A stretch of 32,565 nucleotides of DNA from an uncultured Winogradskyella sp. (GTDB lineage Bacteria; Bacteroidota; Bacteroidia; Flavobacteriales; Flavobacteriaceae): assembly GCA_905480385.1 (NCBI GenBank), contig CAJQQC010000131.1, positions 1 through 32,565 on the forward strand. Reading direction: 5' to 3'. The notes below the pieces were generated by a model. The model was not told the origin of the DNA. It saw only the letters and a program-made list of their open reading frames with translations, and did not search any database. The translations under genes and the position numbers were made by a program. Positions 14,396 through 22,602 of the stretch are shown here, one piece after another. Position 1 is the first letter of the stretch. Each line of letters starts with the position of its first letter.

Positions 14396-16846
14396 TTATC
14401 CTTTTACCTTAGGTTTTTCCTTTTCAATTTTCTTTTTTTCTTTCTTTTTGTTTTTTACATGCTTATCTAGCCATTGGTCTTGTTCCCAAAGCATGTGCAT
14501 GATTGATTCTTTTGCTCTATAACCATGACTTTCTTTTGGTAACATTACTAGTCTTACAGTAGCACCAAGACCTTTAAGGGCATTAAAATAACGTTCACTT
14601 TGTAAAGGATATGTTCCTGAATTATTATCCGCCACACCATGTATTAATAATAGTGGTGTTTTTATTTTATCAGCATGCATAAAAGGTGACATATTGTAAT
14701 AGATTTCTGGAGCTTCCCAATAACTACGTTCTTCACTTTGAAAGCCAAAAGGTGTTAAAGTCCTGTTATAAGCTCCACTTCTTGCAATACCTGCTGCAAA
14801 CAAATTTGAATGCGATAATAAGTTTGCTGTCATAAATGCACCATAACTATGACCTCCGACCGCCACACGTTCTCTGTCAATATAACCTAAGTTATCAACG
14901 GCATCAATTGCAGCTTTACCATTGGCAACAAGTTGCTCTCTAAATGAGTCGTTAGGTTCCTCTGAACCTTCTCCAACAATAGGAAAGGCAGCGTCGTCTA
15001 AAACAACATAACCTCGCGTTACCCAATATATTGGTGAACCCCAATAGGGATATACAAACTCGTTAGCATTAGATGTACTTTGTGATGCACTTGCTTTGTC
15101 CTTATATTCCCTGGGATATGCCCATAAAATCATAGGATATTTTTTACCTTCTTCGTAATCAAGTGGAAGATATAAAGTGCCATCTAAATCCAAACCATCA
15201 TCACGTTTGTATGTGATTACGCGTTTATTTACTTTTTCTAAACTTTTAAATGGATTTTCAAAGGATGTGATGGCGATGAGTTTATTCTTCTTGATATCTC
15301 TAATGTAATAATTAGGATATTCTTTAGGCGATTCTATTCTGACTAAAATCTCACCATTGTTCATGTCTAAGGCTGAGTTTAAATTTTCAACTTTATCTTT
15401 ATATTCTGAGGTATATAAGCGTTTTGTAGTATTTGAATTAACGTCATATTCATCAATAAATGGAAACTGACCATCTTTAGTATAACCATCACCCATGAGA
15501 TACATTTTATTATTATCCATTTCTAATGTGTAGCGTCCATATTCGTTTTTGGAAGTTATAAAACTACCAGGGTCACTATAAACATCTTGATAGTTTCTAT
15601 CAGATATGATTTTTGGTGTTTGATCAGAGTTCGAAGGATTGAATATATATGTTTTTGTATTTCTTGTATTCCACCAATAATCATAGGCAATAGCTGTATA
15701 GTCATTACCCCAATCTATACCAGAAAAACGCTGCTTTGTTTTTAGAATAAGTTTTGGATTAGTCTCAAAAGGTGCAGGCATTTGATACATGGCATCTCTG
15801 TATTCTACATCAATATTTGGATCGCCTTTATCTAAAGCTTCAGTCCAAAATAATGTAGAAGGTTTATCTCCACGCCAAGACATATTTCTTTTGCCATTTC
15901 TGGTAGACATAAAACCTTTAGGTCTTACTTCGTCTAAAGGAACTTCAACTACAGTTTTAATTTTATCACCGTTTGTGCTATAAATTATACTTTCAGAAGG
16001 AAATCTTGAGTAGGTTACTAAATAAGAAAATGGTCTTTTTATCTTAGATACCATGACATAATTTCCATCAGGTGAGAAACTTACACCACGATACATTGCT
16101 GATGGTAAAAATGATTCACTGTTTCCATCTATTGATACTTTTACGATTTCAGAATGTGCCAATTGCTCGAAGTTAAATTCGTCATTGGGTGTTTTTAATA
16201 AATCTTGGTAAGTTCTGTTTTGTGCTTTTGAGCCATCGCTAACCGAAATTGTTGGTCCTTTTGGTACAGCAATAGCAGCATTAATTAGGGGTTTTCTATT
16301 TTTAGGTAATACTTTAACCAATAAGTTTTTATTATCCTTAAACCAACTAATTGTACTTCCCATATTTGCATTGATATTTGCATCAGTAACTTTATTAACT
16401 GAGGCAGACTTTACGTCTAATACCCAAACTTCTACACCTTTGTCGGTTGTATTTAAACAGGCAATCATGCTCTCGTCTGGGGACCATGAAAACCCTGAAA
16501 GCCTTGCGTTTTTTGGTAATCCAGATACTTGTTTTGCATCTTTTTCAAACGTCTTTTTAACCTTTAGGTTAGTATAAAAAGTTGTTCGACTACCAATATT
16601 TGTAGTAGGATTAATACGTAAGCCAGCAAGTCTCATTTCAGTTTCAGAAAGTTCGGCAATGGATTTGTATTGGTTTCTGTAAATAAGTACCATATACTCA
16701 CCTTTACTATCTATTTGTACTCCGGGAGCTAGGTCAACATCTGCGAGTTCAAGAATTTCGTCAGAAGGTGTTTGATAAGTTAGGCTAGTTTGCGCATAAC
16801 TTGTACTTATTAACAGTGCTAAATAAAAATTTAGAATTTTTTTCAT
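14396..16846 (-). CDS. secreted S9 family (prolyl oligopeptidase-like) serine peptidase
   Basis: An 816-residue exported peptidase. It has a Sec signal (ends SYAQ, residue 19), a WD40-like beta-propeller over roughly residues 40-540, and a C-terminal alpha/beta-hydrolase domain. The triad is Ser667 in GGHSYGAF, Asp740 in HGVADNNSG and His774 in ESHGY. The sequence resembles the glutamyl endopeptidase-like S9 branch more than classical DPP IV, but specificity cannot be read off. The last 20 or so residues are an unusual Lys/Glu-rich tail (KKKEKKKIEKEK). No Por/T9SS sorting domain is visible. It is monocistronic and divergent from fabH. Confidence 0.9.
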   Translation of the reverse strand: MKKILNFYLALLISTSYAQTSLTYQTPSDEILELADVDLAPGVQIDSKGEYMVLIYRNQYKSIAELSETEMRLAGLRINPTTNIGSRTTFYTNLKVKKTFEKDAKQVSGLPKNARLSGFSWSPDESMIACLNTTDKGVEVWVLDVKSASVNKVTDANINANMGSTISWFKDNKNLLVKVLPKNRKPLINAAIAVPKGPTISVSDGSKAQNRTYQDLLKTPNDEFNFEQLAHSEIVKVSIDGNSESFLPSAMYRGVSFSPDGNYVMVSKIKRPFSYLVTYSRFPSESIIYSTNGDKIKTVVEVPLDEVRPKGFMSTRNGKRNMSWRGDKPSTLFWTEALDKGDPNIDVEYRDAMYQMPAPFETNPKLILKTKQRFSGIDWGNDYTAIAYDYWWNTRNTKTYIFNPSNSDQTPKIISDRNYQDVYSDPGSFITSKNEYGRYTLEMDNNKMYLMGDGYTKDGQFPFIDEYDVNSNTTKRLYTSEYKDKVENLNSALDMNNGEILVRIESPKEYPNYYIRDIKKNKLIAITSFENPFKSLEKVNKRVITYKRDDGLDLDGTLYLPLDYEEGKKYPMILWAYPREYKDKASASQSTSNANEFVYPYWGSPIYWVTRGYVVLDDAAFPIVGEGSEEPNDSFREQLVANGKAAIDAVDNLGYIDRERVAVGGHSYGAFMTANLLSHSNLFAAGIARSGAYNRTLTPFGFQSEERSYWEAPEIYYNMSPFMHADKIKTPLLLIHGVADNNSGTYPLQSERYFNALKGLGATVRLVMLPKESHGYRAKESIMHMLWEQDQWLDKHVKNKKKEKKKIEKEKPKVKG

Positions 16847-16935
16847 GGTTGGAATTTTAAGAGATTTATTAAGGATTTTGAAGATAATAAAAATGCTTTT
16901 TTATCTTTTCAAACAAGTGTTAAAATTAGATCTGA

Positions 16936-16963
16936 TAGTATTTCGATATACTATGCATGCATA
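16936..16963. repeat. two adjacent palindromes between divergent promoters
   Basis: TAGTAT, six bases, ATACTA (16936-16953) is followed directly by the perfect palindrome TATGCATGCATA (16952-16963). Both lie between the S9 peptidase gene and fabH, about 30 bases upstream of the fabH -7 box, where a regulator could bind. AT-rich palindromes also occur by chance. Confidence 0.3.
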
Positions 16964-16995
16964 ACGAATAAGGTTTTCTATAGTCTTTAATTGGT

Positions 16996-17003
16996 TAAAT
17001 TTG
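16996..17003 (+). promoter_or_regulatory. -7 box for fabH
   Basis: TAAATTTG matches TAnnTTTG exactly and ends 22 bases before the fabH ATG. Confidence 0.5.
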
Positions 17004-17025
17004 TATTTCGCTTTAAAACATAAAT

Positions 17026-18036
17026 ATGTACAATTCAAAAATAATAGGCTTAGGTAAATATGTACCAAATAATGTGGTTACTAATGACGATTTATCCAAA
17101 TTTATGGATACTAATGATGATTGGATCACTGAGCGAACAGGAATCAAAGAGCGTCGTTGGGTAGAAAAGGGTAGTGGAGATACAACTGCAACGATGGGTG
17201 TTAAAGCGGCTAAAGTTGCTATTGAACGTGCTGGTATCGATAAAGACGATATCGACTTTATAATCTTTGCAACCTTAAGTCCAGATATGTATTTTCCTGG
17301 GCCAGGTGTGCAAGTACAACATGCGTTAGATATAAAAACCGTTGGTGCATTGGATGTACGTAATCAATGTTCAGGTTTTGTGTATGCCTTATCTGTTGCC
17401 GATAATTTTATCAAAACAGGTATGTATAAAAATATATTGGTTATTGGTAGTGAATTACATTCACATGGTTTAGATAAAACAACACGTGGTCGTGGTGTGA
17501 CTGTTATTTTTGGTGATGGTGCTGGCGCAGCAATTTTATCTAGAGAAGAAGATACCTCAAAAGGAATTTTGTCTACGCATTTACATAGCCAGGGAGAGCA
17601 TGCAGAAGAATTAGTATTAATTGCTCCAGGTATGGGAAAACGTTGGGTAAATGATATTATAGCTGAAAATGACCCAAATGATGAAAGTTATTTTCCTTAC
17701 ATGAACGGACAGTTTGTATTTAAAAACGCAGTCGTAAGATTTAGTGAAGTGATTATGGAAGGCTTGTCGCAGAATAATCTAGATAATGAAAGTATTGATA
17801 TGCTAATTCCGCATCAAGCAAACCTACGTATTGCTCAGTTTATTCAAAGAAAATTTGGTTTAAGCGATGACCAAGTGTATAACAATATTATGCGTTATGG
17901 TAATACCACGGCGGCATCTATACCTATTGCTTTGACTGAAGCTTGGGAAGAAGGAAAACTCAAAGAAGGTGATAATGTAGTATTAGCCGCTTTTGGTAGT
18001 GGGTTTACTTGGGGAAGTGCTATTATAAAGTGGTAA
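17026..18036 (+). CDS. fabH: 3-oxoacyl-ACP synthase III family protein (FabH-like)
   Basis: A 336-residue thiolase-fold condensing enzyme. KAS III joins an acyl-CoA primer to malonyl-ACP to start fatty-acid synthesis. The full triad is visible: Cys115 in VRNQCSGF, His263 in IPHQANLRI and Asn293 in YGNTTAAS. DDWITERTGIKERRW near the start is also typical. No plsX, acpP or rpmF is adjacent, which is the usual setting of the primary fabH. This copy could therefore be a second KAS III with another primer preference or an OleA-like enzyme. The small membrane gene follows within 5 bases of its stop. Confidence 0.88.
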   Translation: MYNSKIIGLGKYVPNNVVTNDDLSKFMDTNDDWITERTGIKERRWVEKGSGDTTATMGVKAAKVAIERAGIDKDDIDFIIFATLSPDMYFPGPGVQVQHALDIKTVGALDVRNQCSGFVYALSVADNFIKTGMYKNILVIGSELHSHGLDKTTRGRGVTVIFGDGAGAAILSREEDTSKGILSTHLHSQGEHAEELVLIAPGMGKRWVNDIIAENDPNDESYFPYMNGQFVFKNAVVRFSEVIMEGLSQNNLDNESIDMLIPHQANLRIAQFIQRKFGLSDDQVYNNIMRYGNTTAASIPIALTEAWEEGKLKEGDNVVLAAFGSGFTWGSAIIKW

Positions 18037-18041
18037 TAGTT

Positions 18042-18272
18042 ATGAATAAAAAACCTAAGAATTTTTTTGCGAATCCCAGTAAGGGTGCTATGATTTTCTT
18101 TTTTGTTATCTGTTTTGTGAGTAATATTTTACTGATATTATCAGCTACAGATTTATTTAGAGAGTCATTATTCCAAGCTAAAAACATACTACTTACAGGT
18201 ATAATGTCTTTATCTATATTGACAACTTTTAAGTTGTATACCAATTTTTTAAAAAATAAATACTCGAAATAA
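18042..18272 (+). CDS. small two-helix membrane protein downstream of fabH
   Basis: A 76-residue protein with two hydrophobic stretches (about residues 15-33 and 45-60), a basic N-terminus (MNKKPKNFF) and a basic end (KNKYSK). I do not recognise a family. I start at ATG 18042, because an upstream TTG extension would overlap the fabH coding region. The 5-base gap to fabH and the shared strong terminator make a two-gene operon likely. A role in membrane lipid biology is only a guess from that linkage. Confidence 0.6.
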   Translation: MNKKPKNFFANPSKGAMIFFFVICFVSNILLILSATDLFRESLFQAKNILLTGIMSLSILTTFKLYTNFLKNKYSK

Positions 18273-18285
18273 TTAAAATAATAGA

Positions 18286-18318
18286 AAAAAAGACGAAACT
18301 TTTTAGTTTCGTCTTTTT
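18286..18318. terminator. strong bidirectional terminator after the fabH unit
   Basis: A perfect 14-bp stem (AAAAAGACGAAACT and its complement) with a TTTT loop at 18287-18318, A-rich before and T-rich at the end. It serves the fabH pair on plus, and would also end transcription of the receptor remnant on minus. Confidence 0.88.
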
Positions 18319-18400
18319 AGTTTTAGACTAACATTAATTTATAAGTTAAGTTTCAAACATAGGTTTACATAAAAAACTTATCGATAATGTAGCTGCTTTC

Positions 18401-18571
18401 TTATCTGTCTTTATTTTTAATAATAATGTTAACATACGAAAGCTGTTGTTTTAGATTGGTGTCCATAACTCGACCAGATATTGAGCCGTTTTTAATGCCT
18501 GATTTTGAATTGGGTTGCGCAATTGTCACAAAAGAAAATAGTATGGCAATTACCATTAGGTAATATTTCAT
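18401..18571 (-). pseudogene. N-terminal remnant of an outer-membrane receptor (CarboxypepD_reg-like)
   Basis: The stretch 18319-18696 holds no full gene, but its minus strand encodes 56 residues from ATG 18571 to TAA 18403. They begin with a signal peptide (LMVIAILFSFVTIAQ). GSISGRVMDTNLKQQLSYVNIIIKN follows in two blocks, the opening of the carboxypeptidase-regulatory-like plug domain. In flavobacterial TonB-linked outer-membrane proteins that domain precedes hundreds of residues of barrel. Here it stops right after the first strands and then meets the terminator. Another frame stays open for about 20 codons past the stop without recognisable similarity. I read it as the 5' stump of a deleted receptor gene. 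Confidence 0.6.
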
Positions 18572-18696
18572 TGATTGTTTTGTAATACTGAAATCTTAAA
18601 TATTACAGTATCGATTGATTGATGATAGTTTGTTATTGTAAAGACAACTACTTTTATATCTTATTACTTATTTTAACAATTCTTAACAAATTTTTT

Positions 18697-19059
18697 ATGA
18701 GCAAAAAAACTTTAGTTCTTGGAGCGTCCTTAAAAACAGAACGTTATTCTAATATTGCTATTAACCGTTTAGTAAACTATAATCATGAAACTTTAGTGTT
18801 TGGATTACGCGATGGTAATGTTGCAGGAATTTTTATTGATACAGAATTAAAGAATTATAAAGATATCGATACTGTAACCTTGTACCTGAATCCAAAAAGA
18901 CAACAGCAGTATTACAATTACATTATTGATTTGAAACCAAACCGCGTCATTTTTAATCCAGGAACTGAGAATCCTGAATTCTATGAGTTGCTCAAAGCTA
19001 AAAATATCGAATACGAAGCCGCTTGTACATTAGTCTTATTAGGAACTAATCAGTATTAG
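18697..19059 (+). CDS. CoA-binding domain protein
   Basis: A 120-residue Rossmann-like CoA_binding (YccU-type) protein. The nucleotide loop is TLVLGASLKTERYSNIA. Other marks are IDTVTLYLNPKRQQQYYNYI and PNRVIFNPGTENPEFYELL, and the pattern ends in TLVLLGTNQY. The family binds CoA in solved members, but a cellular role is not established. I start at ATG 18697, because an earlier in-frame ATG at 18619 adds 26 hydrophobic residues without family character. A weak TTTG-N16-TACTTTTA promoter may lie at 18629-18656. It converges on the symporter gene 4 bases away. Confidence 0.82.
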   Translation: MSKKTLVLGASLKTERYSNIAINRLVNYNHETLVFGLRDGNVAGIFIDTELKNYKDIDTVTLYLNPKRQQQYYNYIIDLKPNRVIFNPGTENPEFYELLKAKNIEYEAACTLVLLGTNQY

Positions 19060-19063
19060 AACT

Positions 19064-20575
19064 TTAAGCGATTTTCGAAGCATCATCATTTTCTCCGAGT
19101 AAATCTAACAACTCTTTCTTGGATTTTATATTGGTCTTGGTTGAAATAAGAAGCAACCCTAAAAAGGTAATAAAGCCATTAATAATTAAGATTTCAAAGC
19201 CTATTTTGTAGCCATTAAATAAAATTTCAGAATACATATTTAGCATATAAGACAGTATTGGTGCTACAATAGCTATTAGCCAAACATACTTGTCTTTTAC
19301 ATGTTTCTTAGTTAACAAGCCAAACGCAAACAAACCTAAAAGTGGACCATAAGTATATCCAGCAGCTTTAAATAGTTCCCAAATAACTGATATATCCTTG
19401 AAAAGTGTATCAAAAATAATGATGACTATTATTAGAACAATACTGAATAAAATATGAATCTGTTTTCGTGTTTTCTTCTGTTCTTCGTAAGGTTTTTTAT
19501 CAATCTCTATAATATCTATACAAAAAGAAGTTGTCAGAGAAGTTAAAGCCGAATCTGCACTAGAATACGCAGCTGCAATTAATCCCAACAGAAAGAAAGC
19601 AGAGGTCACTATTCCTATTTCTGGTAACATAGCTATTGTTGGGAACAAGTCATCTTTAGTTGCTGTAATTCCATTTTTTACAGCGTATTGTGTTAGCATT
19701 AATCCTAGAACTAGAAATAATATGTTTACAAATACAAGAACAATACTAAAGGAAATCATATTCTTTTGCGCTTCTTTTAGATTTTTACAAGTAAGATTTT
19801 TTTGCATCATGTCTTGGTCAAGACCTGTCATTGTGATGGTAATGAATATGCCCGACAAAAAGCTTTTCCAGAAATACTGAGCATTATTACCATCATCAAA
19901 AAAGAAGACTTTGCTAAGCGCACTTTCTTTGGCGTTTGTAATAACATCAGAAATACTATGCAAGTCCAGAGTAGAAGCCAGAAAAACAATGGCCACAACA
20001 ACAGATATAAGCATAAATAAGGTCTGCAACGTATCTGTAAATATGATGGTTTTTATACCGCCTTTAAAAGTATACAACCATATTAAGGCTATTGTAATAA
20101 TTACAGTAATGGTAAAAGGAATATTAAATAAATCAAAGACTAAGAGTTGTAAAACTTTTGCGACTAAGAATAGTCTAAAAGACGCACCAACAGTTCTAGA
20201 AATCAAAAATGCAACAGACCCTGTTTTATAACTTGTAACACCAAACCGATCTTTTAAATAAGTATATATAGAGGTAAGATTTAGGCGATAATACAATGGA
20301 AGTAATACATATGCTATGATTAGATATCCAACCAAGTATCCAAAAACAACTTGTAAATATCCAAATTGCTTATCAGCTATAGCACCAGGTACCGATATAA
20401 AAGTCACACCAGAAAGCGAAGCACCAATCATTCCAAAGGCTACCAGATACCAAGGTGCTGATTTATTGGCTTTAAAAAACGCAGCATTGGTATCTTCTTT
20501 CCCCGTGAAATAAGAGATCAAAACCAATACACCAAAATAGGCAGCGATAAGAAGTAAGATAGAAGTCGGTGACAT
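19064..20575 (-). CDS. sodium:solute symporter family protein
   Basis: A 503-residue inner-membrane transporter of the SSS family with about 13 helices. Recognisable parts are the early helix-breaking [17 protein letters not shown] with Na+-site residues, [61 protein letters not shown], and [19 protein letters not shown] with the second Na+-site Ser pair. The substrate cannot be told from sequence; sugars, amino acids, iodide-like anions and sialic acid are all transported by this family. The gene diverges from recR. Its upstream region holds a TATTTTCG -7-like box. Confidence 0.9.
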   Translation of the reverse strand: MSPTSILLLIAAYFGVLVLISYFTGKEDTNAAFFKANKSAPWYLVAFGMIGASLSGVTFISVPGAIADKQFGYLQVVFGYLVGYLIIAYVLLPLYYRLNLTSIYTYLKDRFGVTSYKTGSVAFLISRTVGASFRLFLVAKVLQLLVFDLFNIPFTITVIITIALIWLYTFKGGIKTIIFTDTLQTLFMLISVVVAIVFLASTLDLHSISDVITNAKESALSKVFFFDDGNNAQYFWKSFLSGIFITITMTGLDQDMMQKNLTCKNLKEAQKNMISFSIVLVFVNILFLVLGLMLTQYAVKNGITATKDDLFPTIAMLPEIGIVTSAFFLLGLIAAAYSSADSALTSLTTSFCIDIIEIDKKPYEEQKKTRKQIHILFSIVLIIVIIIFDTLFKDISVIWELFKAAGYTYGPLLGLFAFGLLTKKHVKDKYVWLIAIVAPILSYMLNMYSEILFNGYKIGFEILIINGFITFLGLLLISTKTNIKSKKELLDLLGENDDASKIA

Positions 20576-20600
20576 AAAATTATTAATTAATTATTTAATT

Positions 20601-20608
20601 CGAAAATA
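20601..20608 (-). promoter_or_regulatory. -7-like box for the symporter gene
   Basis: Minus-strand TATTTTCG is one base from TAnnTTTG. A TTTG lies 16 bases upstream (20628-20625) as a -33 candidate. Confidence 0.35.
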
Positions 20609-20657
20609 AACTTTTTAGAAATACCAAAACCATTCATTCCAAAATTTAAAAAATAAG

Positions 20658-20665
20658 TAACTTCG
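20658..20665 (+). promoter_or_regulatory. -7-like box for recR
   Basis: TAACTTCG, one base from TAnnTTTG, ends only 5 bases before the recR ATG. If used, the RNA would start at or next to the start codon (leaderless). Confidence 0.35.
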
Positions 20666-20670
20666 CCATT

Positions 20671-21288
20671 ATGGAATTTTCTTCAAAACTTTTAGAAAGC
20701 GCAGTCAACGAAATGTCGCAATTGCCTGGTATTGGTAAACGTACGGCTTTACGTTTGGTATTGCATTTGTTACGTCAACCCAAAGAACAATCGTTTTTAC
20801 TAGCTGGTGCGCTTCAAAAAGTTCGTGAAGAGATAAATTTTTGTAAGTCCTGTCATAATATTAGTGATAAAGAATTATGCGAAATTTGTACAAATCCAAT
20901 GCGCAAAAAAGAATTCATTTGTGTAGTTGAAGATATCCGTGATGTTATGGCTATTGAAAGTACGGGTTCTTTCAAAGGTTTATATCATGTATTGGGCGGA
21001 AAAATATCGCCAATGGATGGTATTGGACCCCAAGATTTAAATATCGAAGCTTTAGTTAATAAAGTAAAAACAGGAGAAGTTGCTGAACTGATTTTTGCCA
21101 TGAGTCCAACCATGGAAGGCGATACGACTAATTTCTATATTTTCAAGCAGCTTCAAGATTACGATATTAAAACGTCGACCATTGCCCGTGGCATAGCTGC
21201 AGGTAACGAGTTAGAGTACGCTGATGAGGTAACGCTTGGTCGCAGTATTATTGACCGTGTTCCGTTTGAAGCGTCTTTAAAATTATAA
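20671..21288 (+). CDS. recR: recombination mediator RecR
   Basis: A 205-residue RecR. It works with RecO and RecF to load RecA on SSB-coated gapped DNA. The N-terminal helix-hairpin-helix is [16 protein letters not shown]-like (residues 14-30). The zinc finger is C58-x2-C61 and C70-x2-C73. The Toprim domain begins [14 protein letters not shown] and includes [18 protein letters not shown]. The C-terminus has [19 protein letters not shown]. Length is normal. The phosphoribosyltransferase and HAD genes follow at 10 bases and with an 8-base overlap, giving a three-gene operon. Confidence 0.95.
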   Translation: MEFSSKLLESAVNEMSQLPGIGKRTALRLVLHLLRQPKEQSFLLAGALQKVREEINFCKSCHNISDKELCEICTNPMRKKEFICVVEDIRDVMAIESTGSFKGLYHVLGGKISPMDGIGPQDLNIEALVNKVKTGEVAELIFAMSPTMEGDTTNFYIFKQLQDYDIKTSTIARGIAAGNELEYADEVTLGRSIIDRVPFEASLKL

Positions 21289-21298
21289 GCCCTCAATT

Positions 21299-21871
21299 TT
21301 GAAAGTCACCACATTACATAAAGAAGATTTTGAGACGCAGTGTAAAATACTGTTCTCAAAAATTCACAACAAGCCAGATGTGGTTGTTGGTATCCTAAAT
21401 GGTGGTGGATTTGTCTTAGAAGAATACAAGAAAACAGCTTCACCAAATATTGAATTAGCAACTGTAAAATTGCAACGAGATTCGACAAAAGGAATAAAGA
21501 GGAAAAGTCTTTTACAGAAATTTTTAAAAGCTTCTCCAAATACACTTCTTGATGGTTTAAGACTTATGGAAAATCGCCGAAACTTAAATAGAAAGCAAAA
21601 AGAAATTCAATCGGATTTAGATATTAAAATAAAATTAAAACCTGAAGTAGTAAATACTATTTTGATTCTCGATGATGCTTTAGATTCAGGTGCGACTATC
21701 AAGTCCGTTATGCAATCATTACAAAAACAATTTCTGAATTCAGAGATTGAAACTGCGGTAATTTCTTGGACAAATTCAAAATCAATTATTGCTCCTGATT
21801 ATTATTTGTTTAAAAATACACTTGTACGTTTTCCGTGGTCTTTAGACTATAAAACCAAAAGCCATGGGTAA
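21299..21871 (+). CDS. phosphoribosyltransferase family protein
   Basis: A 190-residue type I phosphoribosyltransferase-fold protein. The PRPP-binding signature is ILILDDALDSGATIKSV (acidic pair and DSGAT loop at residues 125-133). The early loop VVVGILNGGGFVLEEY corresponds to the pyrophosphate-binding loop. It lacks the features of a particular purine or pyrimidine salvage enzyme, and a basic insertion (IKRKSLLQKF...NRRNLNRKQK) separates the two motifs. The start is TTG at 21299, 10 bases after recR; no suitable ATG exists nearby. It overlaps the HAD gene by 8 bases, so the two likely act in one pathway, possibly making and dephosphorylating a ribosylated compound. That pathway is inference. 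Confidence 0.75.
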   Translation: MKVTTLHKEDFETQCKILFSKIHNKPDVVVGILNGGGFVLEEYKKTASPNIELATVKLQRDSTKGIKRKSLLQKFLKASPNTLLDGLRLMENRRNLNRKQKEIQSDLDIKIKLKPEVVNTILILDDALDSGATIKSVMQSLQKQFLNSEIETAVISWTNSKSIIAPDYYLFKNTLVRFPWSLDYKTKSHG

Positions 21872-22484
21872 GAAAGTATTGGTTGTAGATTTAGACGGAA
21901 CGTTATACAGTAAAAACACGTTTCATGAGTTTCTGAAGTATTTGTTAGGTTACTATTTAAAGGATTTCAGAATCTTTAAGTTTAAGTTCTTATTGGTTTT
22001 TATCAAACTTAGAATATTACGCTTTATTTCTCATGCAAAGCTAAAATATTGGGTATTAGATTTAATAAAAAATGAGGATATCAATTACCTTGATTTTATC
22101 TCAAAATTAGCAAAACATAAAAACGAATTAGAAGAAATATCAGACACATCTTTTGATATTAAAATACTAGCAACAGCAGCACCAAGTTGTTATGCAACGC
22201 ATATTGCAAAAACCCAAGGCTTTGATGTCTGTTTAGCAACCAATATTCCAAAAAGTGGCTTTTCACCAGGTTTTGAAAACATTAGAGAACAAAAGAAAGA
22301 AAACTTGATTAATTACTTTAAAAAGCGCAACCTAAAGTCTGTAGATGTCTTTATTACAGACCATATGGATGATGCGCCGATTATCAAAATTGCTACAAAG
22401 TCTGTCATTATTAATCCAAATACAAAATTTTATAACTGGCTAAAAGAGAATTTGATTAATTTTGAGGCGCGAAAAACAAACTAG
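21864..22484 (+). CDS. HAD family hydrolase
   Basis: A 206-residue haloacid dehalogenase-superfamily phosphatase. Motif I is VVDLDGTLYS with nucleophile Asp9 and Asp11. Motif II is the Thr in ILATAAPS. The Mg acids are Asp166, Asp169 and Asp170 in ITDHMDDAPII. An alpha-helical cap rich in aromatic and basic residues (FKFKFLLVFIKLRILRFISHAKLKYW) lies between motifs I and II, as in C1-cap members that handle lipid- or sugar-phosphates. The substrate is unknown. Its ATG overlaps the phosphoribosyltransferase 3' end by 8 bases. Confidence 0.8.
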   Translation: MGKKVLVVDLDGTLYSKNTFHEFLKYLLGYYLKDFRIFKFKFLLVFIKLRILRFISHAKLKYWVLDLIKNEDINYLDFISKLAKHKNELEEISDTSFDIKILATAAPSCYATHIAKTQGFDVCLATNIPKSGFSPGFENIREQKKENLINYFKKRNLKSVDVFITDHMDDAPIIKIATKSVIINPNTKFYNWLKENLINFEARKTN

Positions 22485-22530
22485 TTTTACGTATAATAGG
22501 AATGCTAAATTTTGATTAATTTTTAGTGAA

Positions 22531-22565
22531 TTGACAGTAAAAAATCGGTTTTTTTATTAATTTTG
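22531..22565 (+). promoter_or_regulatory. promoter of the E2 acyltransferase gene
   Basis: A TTGACA at 22531-22536 as -33 element and TAATTTTG at 22558-22565 as -7 box, 21 bases apart, end 37 bases before the ATG. Confidence 0.5.
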
Positions 22566-22602
22566 CATTCGATTACCAAATAACGACTATCAAATTAGAG
22601 AT

